Shown here piece by piece: positions 21,014 through 31,658 of a stretch of DNA of 36,553 nucleotides (position 1 is the first letter of the stretch; each line of letters begins with the position of its first letter). The translations under genes were made by a program, and so were the position numbers. This DNA comes from Vermamoeba vermiformis (lineage: Eukaryota > Tubulinea > Echinamoebida), in NCBI GenBank assembly GCA_045837725.1, contig JBEWZL010000031.1, positions 1 through 36,553 of the forward strand, given 5' to 3'. The notes below the pieces were generated by a model. That model worked only from the letters and a program-made list of their open reading frames with translations. It had not been told where the DNA came from and searched no databases.

Positions 21014-22364
21014 TTAGGAACTTTCTCTTCTCCTCTTTTCTTCCTGCCAGTGCTTCAATTCGCTTACAGTCATGTTCTGATCAACACCAGGGATCGGTCT
21101 ATCCACAAACGGCGAAGAAGTGTATCCGTTCCACCACATGAACATTCTTCTGGACTGCTCGAAGACAGCGAACATAATGCCCGCGTACGGGACAACTTTA
21201 GCCAAGTTCGCCGTAGTTCCTCGCCACAGACCGAGTACTCCGTGCTTTCTAATGGTTTGTTTGAACGCGTCCAACATTCCGTTGAATGCTACGTCGGGTT
21301 TCATGTCCTCGAAGACTGCAGCTGATTGGGCTTGCAATTTCTTCCTAATTGTATCAAACGGGAAGGAAAACGTTTGCGCAAAAGCAGCAGCCAAGCAGCC
21401 GTTAACGAAGTTTTCCAGCGGTGTCATTTTGTCACGTGGCTTGGCCCAAGCTTTGTCCAAGAACTCGTATGCCATGAACGTGCCACCAGCGAACGGAATA
21501 ACGCCAATTATGGAAGTGTTCATGCCTTTGAAGAATGCTTTGAAACCTTCTTCTTTGTATATTTTCAGGAAGCAGTCTTTAATGCCGCTGTACTTTGAGA
21601 TGTTCTTATCTGCGTGCGCTACCGTCAGCCGTGTTTTGACCATGTCGAGCGGGTACGTCATTATTGTTGCGAATACTCCTGCTAAGGAACCCGCTGCTAG
21701 TGCGTTGAACGAACTAATATTGCCTCGTGCGTCTGCAAATGAGCTCTTCAGTCTATAATAAGTAGCGAATTGGATCGCGTTGTAAGGAAAGAGTCTGTAG
21801 CACGCCACGAGGTTTCCTTTCCAAAAAGCCTTAGTGCCTTCTCGTTGATTAATATTTACGAATGATTTAATAAAGCCGTTCTTCGTCTCTTTTGTTCCGA
21901 CTTGCGCCAAGATCTTGACGACATCCAGCGGCGAAGTTATTGTCCGTGATGCTACGCCAGCAATACCACCGGCCAAAAAGCTCTGAGTAAAGAATTGTTT
22001 TGTTAGTGAGAAGTCAACATTTTGCTACAAAGCAAAGATACAGCTCGCGACGGCGTACGACACTTGGACATCCGCCGAAGTGCGTAGTACCAATTTTACA
22101 ACAAATATAAATATATTTAATAGTAGCATAATTAAGTAATTCATAATATTTGGAGCTATTAATAAAACTAAGTGAGCTCATCTTATTCAAAAAATATTTT
22201 GCAAAGCCAGAAGACCTATTACTGAGAATAGGCGTATTAAAGCTGCTTAAATATTGAAAAAATATTATTACAAATTATTGCAGAATATACAAAAGGGATC
22301 CAACAAAGATCCACAGTCTTACCTGACCTACAGTCATGCGTTCGTCCCTTCTAACTTTGCTCAT
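21014..22364 (-). CDS. SLC25A43: mitochondrial carrier, SLC25A43-like, 336 aa
   Basis: Exons are 22323-22364 (14 codons) and 21014-21982, separated by a 340-nt intron that is long for this window. Three Solcar repeats are visible. The signature helices contain 'SPLDVVKILAQVG', 'YPLDMVKTRL' and 'FPFDTIRKKLQAQ'. The C-terminal block 'GVLGLWRGTTANLAKVVPYAGIMF' and the tail 'NGY..SP......PGVDQ' closely match what I recall of vertebrate SLC25A43, including its length (about 341 aa). Carriers of this family exchange metabolites across the mitochondrial inner membrane, but the substrate of SLC25A43 is not established. It lies head-to-tail with NFU1, 205 bp away. Confidence 0.88.
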
Positions 22365-22569
22365 GATGTATTATAGACTATATCGCATGGTTCTTGCTCT
22401 TGCTTTGTTTGGCGGAGAAAAAATAGTGAATTGCACAATTCGTGAACGTGAGAAGAACCCGCGGGCGGCGAACAAGAATTGGATCGATTTGACTGCATAT
22501 TGAAGTTCATTTATTATGTACATTGCTTTACTAAATTGGCTAGCCTCATTAATTTAAGTATTGAAAAAA

Positions 22570-23921
22570 TTAAGAGGGCGACGGATCCAAGTTGGTCTTG
22601 CCTTCTTCCGTCTTCTTCAACGCTGCAGCACTAGCTTTACCTCGCTCGTAGTTCTCCTTGGCAGTCTATTGAGATACTCCGAATCAGTATTCAGTCATTC
22701 AATCGATTCAATAAAGATTTGTGCAAATTGAATTCACATTCTAGCGCCGATTAAATTAGATTACTTACGAGATCTGCACCTTCAAGTCTATCACCAATCA
22801 TATTTGCAAAAGCTGCTTCATCGTCGACAGCAACAACACCCTTAAAAACCGTTAATTGCGTGTTTTGAAAAGGCCCATCTGATTTTACCTGGATCTCGGG
22901 TATCCAATGCTTGAACATTCTCTCGATACCTCCCTTCAATGTAGCACTCGAGCTAGGACATCCAGAGCACGAGCCTTGCATCTTCACGAAAACTACACCT
23001 TCGACGTAACCCATGTACTGGATGTCACCACCGTCATCTTGCACTGAAGGTCTAAATAATATAAATGAGATATATAGATCATGGACAGCACCTTCTATAA
23101 GGTCATACCTAATTCTAGTATCCAAAAGCTCTTTGATCATTTGTACGACTTCGTCATCCTCGGGTCGGACTTGGGTATCTTTTGGAACGCTGTCGGCGTC
23201 AATTACTTTCTCCTGTAATATAAAGTGGTTAAATATGTATTATCGAACATTATAAGACTTCTTATAGCTTACTCCGCTGTTGAAGAACTCCATTAAAGTT
23301 GCGAACACAGCAGGCTTCAAGAATTCCCATTCAATATCGCCTGTTTTTGTTACGGAGATAAAATCTGGACCCAAAAATACGCGTTGGACACCTGTACATA
23401 GATTTCAGCGATTAGAATGGCGCTAACAATGGCCTAGAACGACATCTACACGTACCTTCTTCTTTGAACAGAAGTTTAGCCAATGGGCTAATAGAGGCAT
23501 CCTTAGCAGTTGGAAAATCAAATGTTCCACTTTCGAGCACGACAGTACCTAAGTGAGTTATCAAACGTCAATTACGGACCATTACGGAATACATCCGCTC
23601 TGAAAATCATTAAAACTTACCAGGAACGAATTTTAATGTCTCTGGGTTGGGAGTAGATTCTACTTGAATGAAAACGCTTCTACTATTTGATTGACGAATT
23701 TCAAATTTGTTGGAAAGTTTTGTGGTTGTTGAACTGGCACCAAAGGCTGATTTAAATAGACCACTATTACTAGCAGTAATTTTAATATTATTATTTGATT
23801 TTTTCTTTGCAGTAGTGAAGTTCCGTGTTTGTTGTGAAAGGATTCGTGTGCACGTGGCTGATAGATGGCGCGATCCAATACGGCGCGTGGACGCTCGTAC
23901 TACTGTAGTTAAAATATTCAT
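22570..23921 (-). CDS. NFU1: NFU1 iron-sulfur cluster scaffold, mitochondrial, about 315 aa
   Basis: I join seven exons (first 23621-23921). The N-terminus is Arg/Ser/Thr-rich and amphipathic ([20 protein letters not shown]), a mitochondrial presequence. The Nfu N-terminal domain starts at '[18 protein letters not shown]' and continues through '[18 protein letters not shown]'. The linker is acidic. The NifU-type C-terminal domain has '[20 protein letters not shown]' and the CxxC pair in 'GSCSGCPSS', which binds a 4Fe-4S cluster that is passed to lipoyl synthase and complex II. About 55 residues follow the usual end of the domain, lysine- and alanine-rich and not seen in human NFU1. The gene is divergent from WDR89 with only 143 bp between starts. 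Confidence 0.92.
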
Positions 23922-24064
23922 GTTTAGTGGTGCTATTGTGGTACTACAGGGGGGCTAAACGATAAAAATTTGAGCCACGCGACACTTCAACTCATTTTTG
24001 GATCGTGCAAAAGTCACGCACACCCGTGTTAATATTATTTATTGTAAATATACACCGTATAGTA
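23922..24064. promoter_or_regulatory. 143-bp divergent promoter between NFU1 and WDR89
   Basis: The start codons of two oppositely oriented genes lie 143 bp apart, so they must share a compact, probably bidirectional promoter. It contains CCACGCGACACTT and a T-rich stretch. No clear TATA box is seen. Confidence 0.5.
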
Positions 24065-25867
24065 ATGGAAATAAACACCGAACCTACAGCGCCTCAACCG
24101 CAATTACAACAGTTTTATCACTCAAAAACGATCGTAAACGATCTGGCAACGGAAGAGGTGTATATTTTTGATATTCGGGGTATGTACAAATGAAATTACA
24201 AACTTGCAAATATATACTAAAAGCCCAAGTAATTTTCTAATTTTGTTTGGTTTTTTATTTTCGAAATCTGATCGCAGCTCTGTTCAGGTTCTGCTGACGG
24301 TACTCAAGTTGCTTGTTCTGCCTCGAACAATTTAGTTAAATTATACGACGTTGCCACGTAAGTAGAAGCATTCAATATTTGAACCTGAAAAAGCAATCTG
24401 ATCGGATCCGTTTTGCAGTTACAAATTGACTTCTCAACTTGCCGGACATCAAGGAACTATTACAGATATTCAATATGCTACAGCAAGCCCTCATCTTCTT
24501 ATCACATGCTCTTCTGACACAACGGCTGCTGTTTGGGATCTTCGAACATCTACAAAAGTCGCTCAATACATTCCTTGTACGTTTAAAATATTATCCTGTA
24601 CTACATAACCTTTATTAATATATTTTATTAATTTACAGCAAAGAGGAAAGAGTTGTACAGTCTCAGTTTGAGCCACGATGACAAGGTATTGGCCTTGGGT
24701 TCTGAAGATTACATGGTGCTCTGGTACGTCCTTTTCACATTCTAGTGCGTTGTGTCGGCACTTACAATATTATTATAGGGATGTAACTGGTAACAAGCAA
24801 ATGGCAGTCTATGAAGACTCGCATACAAATGAGATCTCGCAGGTAAGTCCGGTCACTTAACTTTGCTTACATTGCTCAATTATGACGTAGGTCCGATTCC
24901 ACCCGACAGTACACAACAGATTGTATTCTGGTGGCATGGACGGATTAATGTGTGCTTTTGAATATGTCGACGGAAAGTACTCCGAAGACGACGCACTACT
25001 GAATGGTAAATATGATGATAAGAGCGTTCAATACAATGCATTCTAATGTTTAATGTCTTTAGTGTACAATGTCGAGCAGCCTATCAATAAGATTGGTTTC
25101 TTTGGTCCTTCAAATGAATTTTTGTATGGCGTGACTAGCACTGAAATGTTGTCTTTCTGGAACTTGGGTGACGTAAGAATCTCATCATATATTGGAATTT
25201 AAAATATCCCCGAGACCTAAATACTATTGTTCGTATCTTCGTAATACTGATCGGCTATACAGGACAACAAAATTATTGAGTTTGGCTTTGATCTGCGTGA
25301 CAAACTGTCGGAGTTGATTGGAGTGCCTGTTCAATACATTATCGACTGCAAATACAACCACAATACTCAAGAACTATATTTGGTCACAGGAAACCACGAG
25401 TAAGTTATTTGACATTATCTCTGGATCGACATCCACGTACTTAAGATCTTTTTAGCGGCCGCTTGATGGTGTTCGCTTGGAAAGATAATGCCTTCGTACC
25501 TGTAGCCATTACGGAGGATAATACTAGCGGACATGTCTCTACAATCAGATCGTTCTTGTGGAACGTTAATGTAAGATCGAGGATTTGTTTTTCGCTGCAT
25601 CTACTAACGACTTAAATATAGAACAACGTACTGCTTACTGCAGGTGAAGACAGCAGATTATGTTTCTGGAGCACACAGCCGAGCGAACAGACTGAAACTA
25701 CAGCTATTAAGAGTTCAAGAGTTCTAAAAGACAAAAAGGTAAAATAACAACGGATGCAAAGTTTAGAATGGTCCGTATTTGCCTTAATGTGTTATTAAAG
25801 CAGTATTTTTGACGCATTTGCATTTTATGTTTAGGATGATAACTCTATCAGGCACAAACCGTACTAA
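24065..25867 (+). CDS. WDR89: WD40-repeat protein, WDR89-like, 372 aa
   Basis: There are eleven exons: 24065-24179, 24288-24357, 24419-24576, 24639-24723, 24779-24842, 24891-25005, 25063-25172, 25263-25399, 25456-25570, 25622-25738 and 25835-25867. Every join keeps frame and the total is 373 codons with the stop. WD repeats include 'LAGHQGTITDIQYA...AAVWDLRT', 'DSHTNEISQVRFHPTVHNRL' (human WDR89 has a very similar block), 'EMLSFWNLGD' and 'LLTAGEDSRLCFWS'. The last exon adds a short 'IRHKPY' tail. WD40 propellers act as protein-interaction platforms, and the role of WDR89 is poorly known. AATAAA overlaps the stop codon region. Confidence 0.87.
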
Positions 25868-26629
25868 ATAAATATAACAATCCGCGATTAACATAACTTA
25901 GATCTTTCCGGTGATAGGGTCGTTATATATGTCAATATTGCTAATAAGAATCGAAACTTCTTCTTGATTCAATTTCAGAAGCTTCGATCAGAACACGATA
26001 AAACTCAGTAATGTCCTTTCACGAAAACTGATTGGTGATGACGTTTCGACACTTCGCAAGAGAATTACGCTGAGTAACCTGTCATTATTGACAGAATTAG
26101 ATTTATACTTATAATTGTCGGAAGGAAATTACGGTAGTTTGGCAGATCCAGATTCGGGCCAGTTCGTGATGACAGGTTAGCATACAAACTGTGTCGATGT
26201 GGCTCGTAGCCACTACGTAGTAAGCTTGATGGACAATACGCCATTATAGATCTTATTGTTTTGACCACGCAGTGTGTCTCCTGTTAAGTGGATCTAGCGA
26301 TCGGCCGATCTTCAAGCGTACGCATTATACGAAGATGGGAGCAAGACTTTTTGGTAAAATAGCAAGAAATGTGATTCAGCACACGCTAATCTCACGTGGT
26401 TACGACACTTCCGCGAAAAATTAAGCCTGCCACGTGGGTTGTCACGTGATGTGTGACATGTGACACGGTATCTGCATAAATTAAATGTATATTTTCGTTT
26501 TTAATTCATTAACAGTACTCACTTACATACTAAGAGCGAGATAGTATTTTATCGGTCAATTTTGCTTTCACGACCGGTAAAACGATCCTCGATTTTAGTA
26601 TTAACCGAACGATTTAATTATCCAAAACA
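25868..26629. promoter_or_regulatory. 762-bp intergenic region, promoter of the first receptor kinase
   Basis: This lies between the WDR89 stop and the first LRR-kinase start. The 3' half holds three CACGTG palindromes (26393-26448) and an AT-rich core promoter. The 5' half has a protein-like short frame on the minus strand (25898-25983) that could be a terminal exon or a remnant. No complete gene is visible. Confidence 0.45.
26393..26448. promoter_or_regulatory. cluster of three CACGTG E-boxes
   Basis: Perfect CACGTG palindromes occur at 26393-26398, 26431-26436 and 26443-26448, about 180-240 bp upstream of the kinase start codon. CACGTG is the classic core of bHLH and some bZIP factor sites. 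A GTGTGACATGTGACAC string follows directly. Confidence 0.5.
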
Positions 26630-29600
26630 ATGCGTTCACCTTTTGCATCCACAAAGTGGATTTTATTTATTTATTTGTTGGTTGTATTCAACGACAGAAC
26701 ACAGGCTCAATTAGCAGCCGAAGATGCGCAATTTATTGCTGATTTTATTGCAACTTCTCCTGGATTCGCGGCCAGTTTTGCAAGCAAAGACATTTGTTCA
26801 TTAATACCAAAGTTTTCTTGTGACATCAACGGCCATTTAATCCGCATGTAAGTTGGGATCTGGATTACATCCAATTTTTCTTGGAACACCCTAATATGAA
26901 TGTTGCAATCATGATTAATCCTCTAACCATGCTCCAGAAATCTACAACAAACCCTCGGCGGTTCGATACCAGACTCTCTCGGCTCACTTCCGATGTTAAC
27001 GTCGTTGTAAGGCAAACCAAAGCGCTTCTTTGTCAATAAGCTCAATCATCTTATTCTTTTAGACTCATATCTAGAAGCGCTTTGACTGGCACTATTCCAC
27101 CGAGCATTGCAAACCTATCCCTGGCATATTTGTGGGTTAATCAAAAACGATTTAATTGTTCGTACTAATCAATGATTATCATAGGGATCTTTCTCAAAAT
27201 TTCTTAGAAGGGTCAATACCCGCGGGTTTGTTCAGAATGGAAGGGCTTTTTTCGATGTGAGTCCAGTGCCGGGTCCCGTCCGGATGCGTTAACTTACGAA
27301 TTACTTTTGAACAGTTCCCTACAATCCAATCAACTCTCTGGTACCCTACCGGAATTCAACCTTCCAAATGTAACGACACTGTAAGTGATTTTATTTTTTC
27401 TGTCCAAAATCGTTTTGACCTCCTCTTGCAGCCTGATTTCAAACAATTTCTTAACTGGATCCATACCCACTTCGCTCTTTCAACTTCCTCGCCTAAAAAA
27501 TGTGTACGCGAGCACTAACATGTTCACGGGTACACTTCCAGAGCTCCTATCAAGTTTCAGTGAGCTGTAAGTTTGTACCTAACCGGGATCGAGCTGTTAC
27601 TTATTTGTATGAACAGGCAGCTATGGCAGAACAGTTTAATCGGAACTATCCCTGGAAGTCTATTTAACTCGACAATGAATCGACTGTATGTACCGCGGAG
27701 CAAGATCTGAAATCATTAACGAATCTGACAGGTTCCTATCTGGTAACAAGCTAAGCGGCACTCTTCCACCCGAGTTCGCCACAACCAAAATTGGTTCAGT
27801 GTGAGTATATTGAGTCTAGCTCGAACTAAGTATTAATTGAGTGTTTCAGGCACCTTTCGAACAACCAACTTAGCGGAACGATTCCAGATCTCACGGGAAG
27901 CCAGATCAGCGAACTGTATGCTCTCATCTATCGTTTTATATTATCCATTTTAACATTTCATTAGTGATTTGAGCAGCAACTTTTTCACTGGCCAGTTCCC
28001 ATCGGTTGGTTCGTCATTTTCCTCGCTGTAAGTTAAATTCCGTAGCTAATTGCGCTAAATGAATTTATTATTGACAATAATGTATGGAAGGCAATTATCG
28101 AACAATCGCTTGGCAGGAACCATTTCTTATGATGCGTTGAACTGTACTCAGCTCGGTGTTTTGTAAGTTTGTTGTTACCTATATGTGCGAAGCTAATGTT
28201 TAAAAACAGTTCTGTATCAAACAACCTGTTATCTGGACCACTTCCCTCGTTTAAAAATGCGTTCCGCATCACCTTTTTGTAAGACTTAGTCTTCGGATCA
28301 GAGAATTTCTGGATTAACGTAACTTTGCTTGTCAACAGGGATATGAGTCTTAATAGCTTTAGCGGCCCTTTGGATGAGCTGTCAGTGCTGACTCAAGTGA
28401 TTAAACTGTATGTGATAGCACTCTAACCGAAAATAGCTAACACTATTTTAGGGACTTATCATCAAATGCTTTTACCGGAGAATTCGTTCCTAATCCAGCT
28501 TGGGGCTCCGTTCAGGAAATGTAAGGATTAATAGCAACAATCGAATAATCTAACTTACGGCTCCCTAGTTACGTTCATTCAAACCAGTTTGTCGGATCGT
28601 TTCCACTTTTTGGTATTGTCAGTGGCGCGTCATTGCGTTACCTGTAAGTGTAGCCCGAACTATCTTGTTAATGATCTAATATATATTCTAATGTTCCATA
28701 CAAGTGATATCTCGTTCAATCAATTCAGCGGATCTATTCCTGCCGATAGATTGAACAGTCTGACTACGTTAATGTCGCTGTAAGTACTGCAGAGTATTAA
28801 TGATATTGTTATTAACACGCTTTGCAGAAAGATACAAGGCAATCAGTTCTCCGGGACTTTCCCGAATGTTACGAACACTTTCGTGCTCGGATCACTGTAC
28901 GTCCAGCGATCTAACTCGTGTTATAGTTATACTAAACGATATTTTTTTTACAGCGACTTAAGCAACAACAAGTTCGTCGGCACTTTGCCAGAAAGTATTG
29001 GCCAGTTGGTGCAACTAACCGACTTGTGAGTTAGCTAACGACCGCATCAATTTATACATCCGCAGCACTAACTCTATCATTACATCTAGGAGCGTCGCAA
29101 ACAATCAGTTCGATGGCACGATTCCTGATATCTTCGAAACGATTTCACGTCTATCGACTCTCAATTTGGAGTTCAACAAGTTCTCTGGACCATTCCCGCC
29201 CTCAATTACAACCCTCCGATTCCTCACGTCATTGTAAGACTACAAAATAGACCATTTTTGTCAATCAGAAACTAACCGCCCCGATTTCAGGGTGTTAACG
29301 TCGAACGAGCTGACTGGGACAATACCCTCGGCTGTTGGTTCTATGAAGTCTACGCAGATACTGTAAGCAACATTACTTCGTTATTGGTACGAGTGATACT
29401 AATACTATGCAGGAAATTGGGTAGCAACAAGTTCGAAGGAACGATCCCCGAAGAGATAGGCCAACTCAATTCATTGACACAGCTGGCACTCGAGAACAAC
29501 GCTTTAAACGGCGTAATTCCTTCAAGCTTGCTGAATCTCAGTACACTGGCTTCATTGTAAGTTGGTCGAATGTTGACACTTTGAGTGACACGTGTCATTT

Positions 29601-31415
29601 TAATCTGACACTTTACGTTTCCAGAACGCTTCAGAACAATCAACTGAGTGGTACTGTGCCATCATCGTTGAGCTCGAATACAGGATTGAAGCAACTGTAA
29701 GTGCTCTGTTTATCGATTAGTACCGCTAACGCTGCAACAGGAACTTGGCCGGCAACCAGTTGACGGGATTCTTCGAGCCAACAATGGCCCTGGTCGAGTG
29801 CAATCTGGGAGGAAACAACTTTTGTTGCGGTGATCTAACCTCAGGTGCTTGTCGCGCTAGCTCTCCATGTAAGTTACTTCCACATATTTCTACGTGTACC
29901 TAACGTCTACATTAAGGCTCGGGAACTCGCAAGATCGTTGCTCAAAATGAGACCATCACTATGTCGCAGCAATTCCAATGTAAGCACTACGATGCAAAAG
30001 GAGTTATTAATGAACTCACCATGTATTTTCTAGCGCTCGATGTGCCCGCAGGAGTTGTGCTGCTTGTTGATCCAAACACAAACATTCAGACTCAATGCCT
30101 CAGTTTGAGTGGCGATATCCAGCTCTTAGTATCAAGCACGCCTTCACAAGACACTACGTTCATGCCAATTTCTTATTCGCACGCGTTCACCACCCTTCCC
30201 ACTGGTGATTTGAACGTTGTTTCGAACGACAAGTGCACCAACTTTGCAGCTCAACTGTCAGTCACGCCTGTTACGGACACAACGACGGGCTCGTTGACTA
30301 TCGCGCTCACAGCGTCTGCAGTTGCCGGTTGCTCGAACTTGAGTGAGGCAACAGTGTTTGCTCTCGCTTTTTCTCTCGGCATTGGTCTGCCGCTGATCAT
30401 CGCTCTCATTGTGGTGATTGTGCTGTGGCGCAAAGGTCGATTCAGAAGAAACATTCGTCAACAAGTGTCCATGGACATCATGACCTCGTTGGCTGACAAA
30501 TCATTCTTGACTCCTTCATCATCACTCAAACTCGATCGTGAACTTGGTGCTGGCAGTTTTGGCAAAGTTTATGTCGGCAAGTGGCAACAAACACAAGTTG
30601 CGTTCAAGTTCTGCAATGTTCCAAGCAAGATGGATGAGTTCTTGCGTGAAGCAGCACTGATGATGAAACTGACACCTCATCCGAACGTTGTTCAACTTCT
30701 TGCAATCAGTATCGATGGACCTGAACCTGTCATTGTTCTGGAATACTGTGACGGTGGATCACTTGACAATATATTGTTCGACTCAACGAAGGCTATCTCA
30801 TACGAAGAGAAGATTCGTTACGCGGCAGGTAAGATGACACTTTGTGGCACGTGTCATTCTTGGTAACTAACAACATTCGCTCAGGTATCGCTCGAGGCAT
30901 GCTTCATCTTCACAAGCATAACATTGTTCATCGTGATTTGGCCGCACGCAACGTGTTGATTCAGAAAGGCAGTCCTAAAGTGTCAGACTTTGGCATGTCG
31001 CGACTGCTCCAGGTCAACAACGAGTCAAAGACTTACAGCAACATCGGTCCCATTCGATGGATGGCGCCTGAGTCTCTCAAAAATCGAGTGCACAGCACCA
31101 AGACGGTATGTTTGGAACTATTGAGCGCTTATTAGTAGTGTACTGACGATGTGCCTTCAGGATGTTTGGATGTACGGCATTGTTCTGACTGAAATCATCT
31201 CGCAAGCAGAGCCGCACGTCAGCGAAGACCCTCTGGAGATTGGCGCAAAGATCAGAGATCAAGGATTGATTCCAGCGCTTCCCAATGACATGCATCCACT
31301 GCTGTCACAGCTCGTGTCAATGTGCTTGAAGATGAATGCAGATGAACGTCCTGATTTTGAATCAATCTGTCAACATATTGATCAATATTGCAGTGCGAAT
31401 GGAATAACGATATAA
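26630..31415 (+). CDS. LRR receptor kinase 1, tyrosine-kinase-like, about 1,118 aa, 27 exons
   Basis: Residues 1-25 are a signal peptide (MRSPFASTKWILFIYLLVV...QA). About 25 leucine-rich repeats of plant-like LxxNxLxGxIP type follow, mostly one per exon, with phase-2 introns inside a Leu, Met, Ile or Val codon. A Cys-capped end (CCGDL...C) and a beta-rich membrane-proximal domain (exon from 30034) lead to a transmembrane helix (ALAFSLGIGLPLIIALIVVI) and a basic stop-transfer (WRKGRFRRN). The kinase has P-loop GAGSFGKVYVG, VAFK lysine, FLREAAL glutamate, HRDLAARN, DFGMSR and WMAPES, so all catalytic residues are present. HRDLAARN is the tyrosine-kinase form of the loop. Kinase exons are 30034-30828, 30885-31105 and 31161-31415. 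It is likely a cell-surface sensor. A paralogue follows 243 bp downstream. Confidence 0.9.
29574..29598 (+). repeat. intronic hairpin motif, copy 2
   Basis: TGACACTTTG, five bases, then CACGTGTCAT, inside the 68-nt intron 29557-29624 of receptor kinase 1. A further TGACACTTT follows at about 29606. Confidence 0.6.
30835..30857 (+). repeat. intronic hairpin motif, copy 3
   Basis: TGACACTTTG, three bases, then CACGTGTCAT, inside the 56-nt kinase-domain intron 30829-30884 of receptor kinase 1. The stem would occupy much of the intron, between the donor and the branch region. Confidence 0.6.
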
Positions 31416-31422
31416 ATTTGTA

Positions 31423-31428
31423 AATAAA
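31423..31428 (+). terminator. poly(A) signal of receptor kinase 1
   Basis: AATAAA begins 8 bp after the stop codon. The same TTTGTAAATAAAAC context follows the stop of the second kinase (AATAAA at 36465-36470). Confidence 0.55.
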
Positions 31429-31658
31429 ACACGATTGTCTCAAGTAGTTTCGTGCGGACCTTCTTAAAATTTTATTGTGAAGTAATTCACTTGTGGTCCC
31501 TATGTCAATCACCACAATTGTGCGATTACGAAATTATGAAAGAACTAAATCCACCACGAAGTTTCGAAAATCACACTGACGAATATGTCATCGATGGTTT
31601 TTATTGCCTATGGCGGTTAGTAATACGAAGAATTTGATACCAGTCGTAGAAGACACAA

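Noticed and set aside
21050-21758. Long plus-strand frames opposite the mitochondrial carrier
   Set aside because: They mirror the carrier coding strand and encode no known domain; antisense shadows.
26065-26268. 67-codon minus-strand frame in the kinase promoter region
   Set aside because: No recognisable domain and no supporting splice sites or start context.
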